Shown piece by piece: positions 26,301-33,916 of a DNA stretch of 64,000 nt. Position numbers and translations under genes: made by a program. The DNA comes from JACKFE01 sp050248735. Lineage in GTDB: Bacteria; Nitrospirota; Nitrospiria; Nitrospirales; UBA8639. Numbering within the stretch: the stretch's first letter is position 1; every line of letters starts with the position of its first letter. The notes under the pieces are model-generated. The model saw only the letters and a list, made by a program, of their open reading frames with translations. It had not been told where the DNA came from and ran no database searches. The stretch is from assembly GCA_050248735.1 (NCBI GenBank), contig JBFWRU010000008.1:165096-229095 (forward strand). Reading direction: 5' to 3'.

Positions 26301-26489
26301 TTTATCAAGAAATTGGTCAGAGAGTAAACGCGCTAGGGCTTCTGTTGATGGAAAAGTTTTGCCATTACCTCTCTTAGCACCCATTGAAGCACCTGCCCCT
26401 AGTACAAGGACAACGCGCCCTTCCCGGACTTCATCAACGAGATGTTTGGGAATATCAGTGTTTCCCACTGGAATTCCTTTGCCAGACAC
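23343..26489 (-). CDS. SIR2-STAND-TPR protein with C-terminal cold-shock domain, putative anti-phage sensor
   Basis: 1048 residues. Residues 25-270 are a SIR2 domain with GAGAS (31-35), the presumed catalytic Asn118 in TTNYDRIVE and His163 in KLHGCV, and a later FIGHSLQDVDLR. Residues about 340-560 are a P-loop NTPase with Walker A AEAGAGKSVT (377-386) and a Walker B-like RIFVFIENP. Residues about 630-980 are TPR-like helices. Residues about 985-1048 resemble a cold-shock OB fold (FFGTVTRVESTHGFIRL, DWVFFH). SIR2 plus STAND matches Avs5-like NAD-depleting defence proteins; the cold-shock end is unusual. The gene is AT-richer than its neighbours and flanked by repeats. A small gene precedes it on the same strand. 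Confidence 0.85.
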   Translation of the reverse strand: MSGKGIPVGNTDIPKHLVDEVREGRVVLVLGAGASMGAKRGNGKTFPSTEALARLLSDQFLDKSPINDNLAWISELAISTSCLSTVQDLIADQFSDPQPAKHHFLLPSFRWRGIATTNYDRIVECSYEKAPNKIQQVVPFLSDEDKVDAKLRDPSCVGLLKLHGCVTRTHDESLPLILTVDQYVTHRKNRKRVFQMLEEWASENTLVFIGHSLQDVDLRKILVDLVGQLGSHPRFYMVRPGVDDRERDFWAKKNITVIGIAYDEFLQKLDGAIPPQLRPLLKRLEVDHPIRKHFTTQTPPSRTLIESLEYDWEYVHAGMVIEHGSPKQFYSGFSLGWYPIQAELDVRRRLSSKLIDDVVLRSEEDRPTIVELYLVKAEAGAGKSVTLRRTAWDAAIHGGALVLYIRSERLPEAGVVEEVATSTGQRIFVFIENPATNLVGLARLLTELRKRKIRVTFITAERVNEWNVRCQELENHLSGEHILHSLDESEIGALVNLLEKHHALGVRLERLSRDERIEEFVKQAGRQLLVALHVATQGKPFEDILLDEYRRILPPEAQRLYLTVCVLNRLKVPVRAGVISRVHDIPFEDFKQRLFKPLEHVVHSVLLPWGDMAYRARHAEIAEIVFRRVLIEPSDRYHEIVRILGALNPMYSTDSLALRGLLRARQVDDLFPSNEDAVELYKTAVEVMGENDVYLLHQRANYERIRPNGNLQTATSLLQKARHLDPRDETVIHTLAEVMRNRADNSTELLERKRYRNEAKALLQRISLEGPSAKFAISTRAKISIDSVADILREATSTERDIDEAVREAEKEIQGARQRYPGDPHIGGLEANLGRVLGDDHRTYNALEKARQANPRDPFIASRLATILINRQQIEKAKIVVSEALRSNRGDKRLNHLFAEIERQYTSKPDVSELVNHYRRAFTRWDTNYESQFWFARYAWELGTNESKAESKEVFRHLREAPMPHSGRIEIRDIMKNAGHSLDFFGTVTRVESTHGFIRLDNSGDWVFFHQNDVLENYWGNLAGERRVRFHLGFSLGGLRAFNVRLEG

Positions 26490-26602
26490 AAGTAAAAGCC
26501 TGATGTAGATAGCCTTCTAGATTTGCGACCAAGAAACCTTTCAGGGGTAAGGGAATTCTTGATTCTCCTGGGGAGAAGGGAATCAGGGCCGAGTCGTGGG
26601 CA

Positions 26603-26797
26603 CTACACGTCATTCCATATCTCATCCTCGGAATTATCCCAGACAGGTTCCATTTCCCAAGTCTGATGGAACTTGAATTCATTGGCGAGTCGGTTTTTGA
26701 GTCCATGTTTTAATTCAATGTACGCGATGAAATCTAATACTTCTCGAACCAAAGGCTCGGGAAGTTTTTGAATATCTCGCATGATTTGTTCTGGCAT
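26603..26797 (-). CDS. Small DUF2281-like antitoxin-type protein
   Basis: 64 residues. It begins MPEQIMRDIQKLPEPLVREV and continues LDFIAYIELKHGL, the pattern of DUF2281-type proteins often found as antitoxins next to PIN or other toxins, and ends in an acidic Trp-rich tail. GAGGAATCC precedes the start. No toxin gene lies beside it. The next gene on the same strand, after 113 bp, is the SIR2-STAND protein, so it may be an orphan antitoxin or a small partner of that protein. Confidence 0.6.
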   Translation of the reverse strand: MPEQIMRDIQKLPEPLVREVLDFIAYIELKHGLKNRLANEFKFHQTWEMEPVWDNSEDEIWNDV

Positions 26798-26943
26798 TCA
26801 CATGGATTCCTCATTTTTACGCCATAATGCGTGCGGAGTATGAAGAATGTACCCAACCCGTTGAATAAAGTACAGATTTTTATTTCTGGAGTTTTGGTTT
26901 AGGGAAGGTGGAAGCGTTGTATTTTGCCTGTGTGGTTGGGCAC

Positions 26944-26972
26944 GGATCCTTCGACTTCGTCTCGGGATGACA
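26944..26972 (-). repeat. Dispersed repeat, copy 2
   Basis: GGATCCTTCGACTTCGTCTC followed by GGGATGACA is the inverse of the copy after clpB. Together with copies 1 and 3 it brackets the SIR2 island. Confidence 0.65.
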
Positions 26973-27035
26973 TGGGGCGCGAGGTTGCTGGGATGACCGG
27001 GTGGCCACTTTGTATGGTTGGGTTTGGTAGGGTAC

Positions 27036-27063
27036 GGATTTTCGACCCCGTCTCAGGATGACA
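27036..27063 (-). repeat. Dispersed repeat, copy 3
   Basis: GGATTTTCGACCCCGTCTCA followed by GGATGACA is a degenerate copy 92 bp from copy 2. Surrounding bases (TGTGGTTGGG and TATGGTTGGG upstream) also match, so the repeat unit is somewhat longer than the core. Confidence 0.6.
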
Positions 27064-27076
27064 TGAGGAAGATGAA

Positions 27077-28198
27077 TTATTGGACGGCTTGGAGTTTGAG
27101 GGAGACGGTTTGGTCTTTGCCGTTGCGGCGGATACCCAGTTTGATGCGATCGCCGACTTTATACCGGTCCAGGATTTTTGCCAGGTCGTCATAGGATTTG
27201 ATGCCTTCGCCATCAATGGACGTAATCACATCTCCCAAACGGATGCGTCCTCCGGGTGCTTCTTCCAAACTGCGTAACCCGGCTTTGTCTGCGGCCCCTC
27301 CCGCTTGTACTTTGGCGATCGGCACTCCTGTAATGCCCCAACGTCTGGCAATGGCATCGGGAATGAGAGAGATGCCCAGTCCCGGCCGGATGACTTTCCC
27401 GAATTGAATGAGTTGCGGAACCACACGTGTGACGATGTCCACGGGGACGGCAAATCCGATGCCGGCAAAGGCACCACTCGGGCTGACGATTTGCGTGTTT
27501 ACGCCGATCAATTGCCCTGCGCTGTTGAGGAGGGGCCCGCCGGAATTGCCCGGATTAATGGCAGCATCGGTTTGAATCGCGCCTTCAATGGTTCGGTCGT
27601 TGATGGATTTAATCGAGCGTCCCAATGCACTGACAATGCCGGTGGTGAGTGTATGGTCCAGGCCGAATGGGTTCCCGATGGCCAGTACCCGTTGCCCTAC
27701 TCGAAGGTCTTGGGAGTTGCCGATATCCAGCGGGATCAATTTGGCTCCTTTGTTCGTAATCCGGAGCACCGCCAGATCATGATCGGGATCGACCCCGATC
27801 ACTTTTGCGTCATAGGAGGTTTGGTCGTCTAACACCACCTGTATGGTGTCGGCTCCGTATACCACGTGAAAATTGGTGACGATGTGCCCTTGGGTATCCC
27901 AGATGAAGCCGGACCCCGATCCTTGCGGGACTTCAAAGGTATTCAGAGACCAGAAGTCCCGTCTGATGGCCGTATTGGTAATGTAGACTACGGAAGTTGC
28001 GGCTTTTTCGAAGACGGCAATGGTATTTAATTCTTCGGAGCTGAGTTGAGGGGCGGCGGTCCTGACCAGATACGGGGAGTGACGGGCGTTGTTCAGACCC
28101 GGATCAATGCGTGACAACATTTGGGTCGCCCGGCTTTCTCCTTCCGAAAGGAAGAGGCCTGCCGCACAAAGGAGGATGGGTACAACAAGGGTTCTCAT
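27077..28198 (-). CDS. HtrA/DegP-type periplasmic serine protease
   Basis: 373 residues. The start at 28198 (MRTLVVPILL) has CAGGA upstream and gives a normal signal peptide. The trypsin-like domain carries the triad His in GHIVTNFHVVYG, Asp in DPDHDLAVLRI and Ser in NPGNSGGPLLNS. One PDZ domain follows (GGAADKAGLRS to the end), so the layout is DegS/HhoA-like rather than DegP with two PDZ. It degrades or senses misfolded envelope proteins. It is last in an apparent operon with an HD protein and YjbQ. Confidence 0.93.
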   Translation of the reverse strand: MRTLVVPILLCAAGLFLSEGESRATQMLSRIDPGLNNARHSPYLVRTAAPQLSSEELNTIAVFEKAATSVVYITNTAIRRDFWSLNTFEVPQGSGSGFIWDTQGHIVTNFHVVYGADTIQVVLDDQTSYDAKVIGVDPDHDLAVLRITNKGAKLIPLDIGNSQDLRVGQRVLAIGNPFGLDHTLTTGIVSALGRSIKSINDRTIEGAIQTDAAINPGNSGGPLLNSAGQLIGVNTQIVSPSGAFAGIGFAVPVDIVTRVVPQLIQFGKVIRPGLGISLIPDAIARRWGITGVPIAKVQAGGAADKAGLRSLEEAPGGRIRLGDVITSIDGEGIKSYDDLAKILDRYKVGDRIKLGIRRNGKDQTVSLKLQAVQ

Positions 28199-28288
28199 GA
28201 AATGTTCCTGCATGCGTGCGAAACGATGAGGAATCGAGGGGAGAAGGGGGCAGACGGTTGATTGGTGATCGTGAACACGCCAGGCCTC

Positions 28289-28711
28289 TTATTCACCTAA
28301 GAGTTGTATGACGAGGTCGCGCGTACGGGCTCTGGTATCAAAATCGATCACGACCACTTGTTGCCACGTGCCCAGTGTGGGCCGTCCTTCCACGAAGGGG
28401 ATGACGACGCTGGGGCCCTGCAGTTGTCCGCGTAAGTGGGAGTGGCCGTTATCTTCGCCTGCGTTGCGGGTGTTGTGCTCCCACTGTGGGCGAGCGGGGA
28501 TCAGTTCATTCCAGATGGTTGCCGTGTCCTTTCGGATGCCGGGTTCGTCTTCAATGATCATGATGGAGGCCGTGGTATGTTTGACAAAGACCGTGGCCAC
28601 TCCCGCGGTGAGACCGGACTGGGTCAGGGCGTGGCATATCTGTTCCGTGATGTTTTGGATGTGCGAATCCCCGGCCATGGAAATCTGGAGGAGGTGGGTG
28701 GAAATGGGCAT
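28289..28711 (-). CDS. YjbQ/UPF0047 family protein
   Basis: 140 residues, full family length. Signatures are VFVKHTTASIMIIEDEPGI, HNTRNAGEDNGHSHLRGQL and LGTWQQVVVIDFD near the C terminus. Family members fold as small beta-sandwich trimers and have been linked to weak thiamine-phosphate synthase activity; the real role is unclear. It starts 8 bp after the HD-domain gene and lies 90 bp before htrA, so all three are probably co-transcribed. Confidence 0.93.
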   Translation of the reverse strand: MPISTHLLQISMAGDSHIQNITEQICHALTQSGLTAGVATVFVKHTTASIMIIEDEPGIRKDTATIWNELIPARPQWEHNTRNAGEDNGHSHLRGQLQGPSVVIPFVEGRPTLGTWQQVVVIDFDTRARTRDLVIQLLGE

Positions 28712-28719
28712 GGGCGTTC

Positions 28720-29601
28720 CTAGAGTGTGAGTGCGCGGAGAAACCGCTGATCCGCGTTGGTGAGCCGGCCTCCCCGGGCTTGTCGAAGAATGTCCATGAA
28801 ATGGCCTTCACGCGCGAGATGCACGATGGCTTGCAAGACCGGAGCACTCAGGATGCCGTTTCTGCTGAGTGTTCGAAGATAATCAAACGCTGCCGGAAAA
28901 CTCTCTCCCGCTCTCGCGTAATAATCCTTGCCCCGTCGTTGATTGCTATAGGCTTCCAGTTGCTCGCATCCCACCAGAATTTCCGCCAATTGGTGAACCC
29001 AGGGACGAACCCCTTCCAGTTTTTCCGGATAATAGTAATACAGCATAATTTTTCCCATCCAGGGAAGCCACGAGAGACTCAACCCCTGGACACGGGATTT
29101 TAGCAGGGGGAGTTGGCGACGCAATCGTTTGGCAAAGCCCAGGCGCATATCGATATGGTCCTTGACTTCCGGGTTCAGGGTCATCCCCTGTTCCACTAAT
29201 GCGTGTTTATAAAGGCGGATGAAGGCTTCCGATTCTTGTCCGTAGCGGGTTTCCGGATGGCGCGCGCGCCATTCTCTCGGACGGGTAGGGATGCCCTGTT
29301 CCTTGGCCCAGGTCCAGATTTTTCCAAACAGACTCGGCCGGAGTCCGACCCGGCCCATGTCATGCAACAGGCAGGCGGTCTCGAATTGCCGGAGTCGGGA
29401 GACGGGATGGCCCAAGCGCGCGGCCACGGCCACGCACATTCTGGCTGTCCGTAAGGCATGGGGTTTGTCGTATCCCGTGAGAATATGTCCCGGACGATTC
29501 GGATGCGGAATATCATAGAAGCGGAGAAGCGATGACACTTGGGCGCGTGTGAGGAGAGAAAAAGTTGGTTTCAAGGGGGACGTGGCCGGATGATTTCGCA
29601 A
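28720..29601 (-). CDS. HD-domain (metal-dependent phosphohydrolase-like) protein
   Basis: 293 residues read from a TTG codon; a GTG at 29538 is an alternative and neither has a clear ribosome-binding site. The HD core is visible: HALRTARMCVAVAARLGH, ACLLHDMGRVGLRPSLFG and a later HIDMRLGFAKRLR. A hydrophobic stretch near WLPWMGKIMLYYYYPEK follows. GYP is absent, so c-di-GMP hydrolysis is not predicted. The nucleotide substrate is unknown. It is first in the operon with yjbQ and htrA. Confidence 0.75.
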   Translation of the reverse strand: MRNHPATSPLKPTFSLLTRAQVSSLLRFYDIPHPNRPGHILTGYDKPHALRTARMCVAVAARLGHPVSRLRQFETACLLHDMGRVGLRPSLFGKIWTWAKEQGIPTRPREWRARHPETRYGQESEAFIRLYKHALVEQGMTLNPEVKDHIDMRLGFAKRLRRQLPLLKSRVQGLSLSWLPWMGKIMLYYYYPEKLEGVRPWVHQLAEILVGCEQLEAYSNQRRGKDYYARAGESFPAAFDYLRTLSRNGILSAPVLQAIVHLAREGHFMDILRQARGGRLTNADQRFLRALTL

Positions 29602-29922
29602 GGTTGGGTGGAATGCCTGTTCATCAGGGTTTACTGACCCTGTGACGCACCTTTAGCCGAGAATATCCAAGCCCCGAGTGGGTGTCAAGAATCCTTTCCA
29701 TGTGGGGGACGTCAGAATGGCCATATTGGATATGGACCTGAGAATGAAGAGGCAGATACCAGTGGGCGTCATAGGTTTGCTCCCCGCATACTTTCCCACG
29801 ATTGATCCGGCATTCCTTGCTCTGACATTTGCCGAATTTTCCAGTATGATGCAGAGAGAGGCGGCGCCTTTCGAATTGAATATTTCTCTCATCTCTCCAT
29901 TTGTTTCCAAGGACTCACACGG
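29602..29922. other. Divergent intergenic region, no supported gene
   Basis: About 320 bp between the HD gene and the divergent AsmA-like gene. Open frames on both strands (85 and 91 codons) overlap each other and match nothing known. It probably holds the two promoters. Confidence 0.45.
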
Positions 29923-32900
29923 GTGGCGGTTTCAGGTAAAAAAATCGGGATAGGTGTTGGCCTGGTGGTGCTGATCTGTGCCGCGACCCTGGTCATTATT
30001 CCATGGTTTCTGAATCCGGCATACCTGAAATCCCTCGTCCTCCAACAGATTCAAGACACGTTTGGTCCGCATGTCACGGTGGGTGATACGACGCTCACCC
30101 TGTTCCCGCATCCGTATTTTTCTGTGGCGGATATTGTCGTGAAGGAGGCGGCCGACTCGCATGCCGTGTTTCGGGCGCAATCCATGAGCCTGGAGTTGGG
30201 GGTCGGCCAACTTCTCCAAAAGAAAATTGTCGTTCGGAATTTTTTTCTGGATCATCCGGAAATCGAGGTCCATCGCGATGCAACCGGAGACTGGCGGTTT
30301 CTCGGGCGGACACATGGCGATGCCCCTTTTGCGCCGCTGGCCAAGTTTCTGGTCATGGGAAAATTTATCGTTCACAATGGAAAAGTGATCGTGATCGATG
30401 AGTCCCCCAAAGATACCGTGCGGGGATTGGTCGTGGAAGGCGTCAACTGTTCGACGGAAACGTCGGTGGTGGATGGGGTCGTGTCCGCCCAATTGGAGCT
30501 GTCCGGGCTTCTCCGGCAAAATCGAAAGAGTGCCCCGTTTGATCTCCAGGGGCAATTGGATGGAGTTTTGAAGCAGGCACAGGAGAATGGTCTTCCGCCC
30601 GAAATGATTTTTGGAGAATTGCATTTTGTAGGTCCTGTTCATGTACGCGGGTTGGAAGTGGACCACTGGGCGGAGTTCCTTTCCCATGGAAATGAGTTGG
30701 TGTCGTTTCCACACACGGTGGATTTCGGGACGGAGATCAAGTGGATCCGGAAGGGCGGTCGATCGCAATTTCAATTAACCGACGTCTCGCTGGATAGCTC
30801 AATCCTTACCCTGACTGGAAATTTGAACTTTGAAGGTCTGGAAGATGGGCATTTTATGATGGGTGGAGCGATACGTTCCCCGAATGTGGATCTGGATCTC
30901 GTTCGCACCTATGTCCCCAGGATGTTTATCCCCGAGCCCCTTCAAACCTTTTGGTCCCAAGGATCGTGGGGCGGAAAAGTTGAAATTGCGGAAGCGCGTC
31001 TGATCGGGTCTTCCCGACCGGATGTGCAAACGTCCGTGGCCGGAACGTTCCATGTACGCGACGGGTATTTTGATCTTCCTGGATGGGGAAATGCGGAGCA
31101 GGTGAGCGGAACCGTGGTTATGGAGGCCGACCGGATTCAGTTGAATGGAGGGCAGGGTGTGTATGATTCCATTCCCGTTCAGGTCACGCAAGGGGTTGTG
31201 TTGTTGAAAGACACGGGGCCTTGGGCCGACATTGAAATTCAGGGGCCGGTCCCTGTCCAGAAAGTTCTGGCTGTGATGAAGGACTTGCCGGCGACCCGTG
31301 AGGCCATTCGATTTATGAAAGACTGGACGTGGCGCCAGGGAGAAGGGCCGCTTCGCTTGCGATTTGCCGGTAATGTGGATGGACCGGACGGTATTCGGTT
31401 TCAACAGGGGGAATATCATCCTCAGGCGGTCTTGATTGAAATTCCTGGCGTGCCTCAGCCGGTCACTCAGGTCCAAGGGAAGATTTTGTTTGGGCGAGAA
31501 AATACGGTTTTGGACAATGTCCACGGTGTCTATGGAGCCTATCCGTTTGCCATCACTGGTGCCATTGTCTATAACCAGGCTCCCCGGTTTGACGGGTTGA
31601 AGTTGAGCGGGGTGGTGGAGGGACGCGACGTATGGGCCTTTGGACAACCGTTCGCCTCAGAGAAAGACCTGCCGATTCGAGGACCGCTTGGCGTGTCTTT
31701 GACCGTGTCAGGGTTGACTGTGGAACCGAAATTTAAAGGGACCATTGAGGCCGGGAATGCGCTGATTCATATTCCTTCTGTCTTTCGTAAGGAATCCGGG
31801 CAAGGGGGAACTCTGGAATTGGAAGGGCAGGTTCAGGGAAATGGAAAAGTCCGGATTGACCGGATGGAATTTATTTTGCTCCCTATTCGAATTCAAGGGC
31901 GGGGAATCCTACGGGTTGGTTCGACTGTGTCATTTGATGGACGAATTGATTCGGGTCCGATCTATGCCGGCCTGCTTCCCGAGGGTGTGAGTGTGCTGGG
32001 GGAATATCTGCAGTCAGGAATATTGGAGATTCAATTAGGGATACGAGGGCGTGGCCGGGATTGGACGACCTGGCAGACCAGAGGATGGGTCGCCTTAACC
32101 GAGGGGACTCTCAAGGCCCGCGGTGTGCCCCATACCCTGACCAATGTCTATGTCCGTTTAAAAATCGATCGTGGGCGTTTAGATCTGAAACGCGCTGAAT
32201 TCCACATCAAGGATAGCGAAGCCGTCCTCACCGGGATTGTCGATCAATGGATGGGCTCTCCCAAAGTCAGTCTGATGATGGAGTCTCCCAAATTTGATGT
32301 GGACCTGCTGATTCCCAAAAAAGAACGGTCGGTGGTGAGGGACGCCATTGAGTGGTTGGCGGCCCATGGCACCCTGGATGGTTCGATTCATGTGGCTCGA
32401 CCACGCTATCACAATCTTACAGGCGAAAAACTGTCGGCCTCCATCAAAATTCACGACAATTTGGTGTCGGTGGATAAAGTGCAAATGATGGTGGAAGACA
32501 TCGGCACTCTTGATGGGAGATTTTTTATTCATTTGCCTTCGGGCAAACCCAGCGCGATACGAGCTTCGTTTCAGGCGAAGGATATTCCCTTTGACAAACT
32601 GCTGATATTGGTCGGAGACGAACAACGGTCAATCAGCGGGAACCTTTCGGTGCGGGGCATGGTTCAGGGGCATGGGCGTCATGCCGGGGGCGTCATTCCT
32701 TCATTAAATGGCAATTTGGAGGTAACGTTACGCCAAGGGTATGTGCATCGAGGTACGGTCTTACCCCGTATCCTTTCCCTGTTGAACCTGCCCAATGTGT
32801 TGCGGGGGAAAGAGGATTTTGAGTCAAAAGGTTTTCCATTTAAAAAGGTCACGTCCACGCTGAACATCGAAAATGGCGTGTTTTCCACCAAAGATTTTTA

Positions 32901-33294
32901 TTTGAATAGTTCCATTATGAAAGTGACTGCGGCGGGATCCTACAATTTGGAACGGGATCAACTGGATGGCGTGGTGGCGGTCAGTCCGTTTGGCTCCTAT
33001 TCGGATTTGCTGAAAAAAATTCCTTTGTTCGGCAGGCTCTTTGCCGGCGATCGGAAAGGTATCGCGACGGCCATGTTTTCCATGGCCGGACCGTTAGGGG
33101 ACCCCAAAGTGACGTACCTGCCCGCGGAATCGTTTAAAACCGGGGTCACCGGTTTGGCGCAATTGGCCTTTGATATTTTGAAGAATACGATTACGATGCC
33201 TTATGATTTACTGAATGGCACTCCGGATGAGCAATCTTCTCAAGAAGCCGCCTCTGAAAGTACCGTTCCCACTCCCGTGCCTCAGACAAAGTGA
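29923..33294 (+). CDS. AsmA-family envelope protein
   Basis: 1123 residues with a GTG start (AAGGA 9 nt upstream). A single N-terminal membrane helix (GIGVGLVVLICAATLVIIPW) is followed by the AsmA N-terminal motif (VTVGDTTLTLFPHPYFSVAD) and a very long beta-rich periplasmic region. The C-terminal part (FSTKDFYLNSSIMKVTAAGS, GVVAVSPFGSYSDLLKKIP) is the AsmA-like C-terminal domain. Such proteins span the periplasm and help move lipids or control outer-membrane assembly. The archease gene follows after 6 bp and rtcB comes next, so the three may be co-transcribed. Confidence 0.88.
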   Translation: MAVSGKKIGIGVGLVVLICAATLVIIPWFLNPAYLKSLVLQQIQDTFGPHVTVGDTTLTLFPHPYFSVADIVVKEAADSHAVFRAQSMSLELGVGQLLQKKIVVRNFFLDHPEIEVHRDATGDWRFLGRTHGDAPFAPLAKFLVMGKFIVHNGKVIVIDESPKDTVRGLVVEGVNCSTETSVVDGVVSAQLELSGLLRQNRKSAPFDLQGQLDGVLKQAQENGLPPEMIFGELHFVGPVHVRGLEVDHWAEFLSHGNELVSFPHTVDFGTEIKWIRKGGRSQFQLTDVSLDSSILTLTGNLNFEGLEDGHFMMGGAIRSPNVDLDLVRTYVPRMFIPEPLQTFWSQGSWGGKVEIAEARLIGSSRPDVQTSVAGTFHVRDGYFDLPGWGNAEQVSGTVVMEADRIQLNGGQGVYDSIPVQVTQGVVLLKDTGPWADIEIQGPVPVQKVLAVMKDLPATREAIRFMKDWTWRQGEGPLRLRFAGNVDGPDGIRFQQGEYHPQAVLIEIPGVPQPVTQVQGKILFGRENTVLDNVHGVYGAYPFAITGAIVYNQAPRFDGLKLSGVVEGRDVWAFGQPFASEKDLPIRGPLGVSLTVSGLTVEPKFKGTIEAGNALIHIPSVFRKESGQGGTLELEGQVQGNGKVRIDRMEFILLPIRIQGRGILRVGSTVSFDGRIDSGPIYAGLLPEGVSVLGEYLQSGILEIQLGIRGRGRDWTTWQTRGWVALTEGTLKARGVPHTLTNVYVRLKIDRGRLDLKRAEFHIKDSEAVLTGIVDQWMGSPKVSLMMESPKFDVDLLIPKKERSVVRDAIEWLAAHGTLDGSIHVARPRYHNLTGEKLSASIKIHDNLVSVDKVQMMVEDIGTLDGRFFIHLPSGKPSAIRASFQAKDIPFDKLLILVGDEQRSISGNLSVRGMVQGHGRHAGGVIPSLNGNLEVTLRQGYVHRGTVLPRILSLLNLPNVLRGKEDFESKGFPFKKVTSTLNIENGVFSTKDFYLNSSIMKVTAAGSYNLERDQLDGVVAVSPFGSYSDLLKKIPLFGRLFAGDRKGIATAMFSMAGPLGDPKVTYLPAESFKTGVTGLAQLAFDILKNTITMPYDLLNGTPDEQSSQEAASESTVPTPVPQTK

Positions 33295-33300
33295 TGACCG

Positions 33301-33789
33301 GTGATGGCACCGACGGGACTGTCCGTGCTCCGTTCAGCGCAACATCTTATGGCAAAACGCTTTGAGTTTTTAGACGATGTGGCGATGGCGGATGCCGCGT
33401 TTGTGGCCTATGGGCATTCGTTGGACGAGGTCTTTCTTGCTGCAACCGAGGCCTTGATTGTGACGTTGGCCGACCCCGGGACGATTATTCCAACGGTCTC
33501 TGAAGTTCTTCTGATCCAGCAAGACACGTTGGAAGATCTTCTGGTGGATTGGCTGAATGTGTTGGTGTTTTTGAAGGATGCCAGAGGGATGGTGTTTTCT
33601 CATGCGTCTCTGAACGTCAAGCAGGATCCATCCGGGCAGGGATGGCGTGCGGATGGGCAGGTACATGGCGCGTTGGTCGATCCACACAGTCAGGTGCTTC
33701 GAGGAGATGTCAAAGCGGTGACGAAGCATTGGTTTTCTTTGAACCAGGTCGGGGAGGAATGGGTGGCCAGGGTAGTGATGGATCTTTAG
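33301..33789 (+). CDS. Archease-like protein (RtcB activator)
   Basis: Up to 162 residues; a start at 33349 (MAKRFEFLDDVAMAD) would match the usual archease N terminus better. Family features are the FEFLDDVAMADAAFVAYG segment with acidic metal ligands, LEDLLVDWLNVLVFL, and RGDVKAVTKHWFSL near the C terminus. Archease helps RtcB with guanylylation and turnover. rtcB lies 127 bp downstream, the classic pairing. No clear ribosome-binding site supports either start. Confidence 0.85.
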   Translation: MMAPTGLSVLRSAQHLMAKRFEFLDDVAMADAAFVAYGHSLDEVFLAATEALIVTLADPGTIIPTVSEVLLIQQDTLEDLLVDWLNVLVFLKDARGMVFSHASLNVKQDPSGQGWRADGQVHGALVDPHSQVLRGDVKAVTKHWFSLNQVGEEWVARVVMDL

Positions 33790-33916
33790 CGGGATACTCC
33801 GTCGGCCTTTCCTGAGCGTTTTGCCTGGTTGCGTCTCTTGCCCTTTAACTCGGAGCCTTTTTTGTTAAACAAATTCTTGAATTGATTGTCCATATCTCAA
33901 GATTATTTGTTCTTCC

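Noticed and set aside
22900..27076. CRISPR array in the accessory region
   Set aside because: Only three dispersed, degenerate copies in mixed orientation; no regular spacers and no cas genes.
29653..29953. Overlapping 85- and 91-codon frames on both strands
   Set aside because: Neither has supporting start signals or homology; the plus one runs into the AsmA start.
30799..31647. 282-codon minus-strand frame inside the AsmA-like gene
   Set aside because: Antisense to a coherent beta-rich protein; composition (His/Arg/Pro-rich) is that of a shadow frame.
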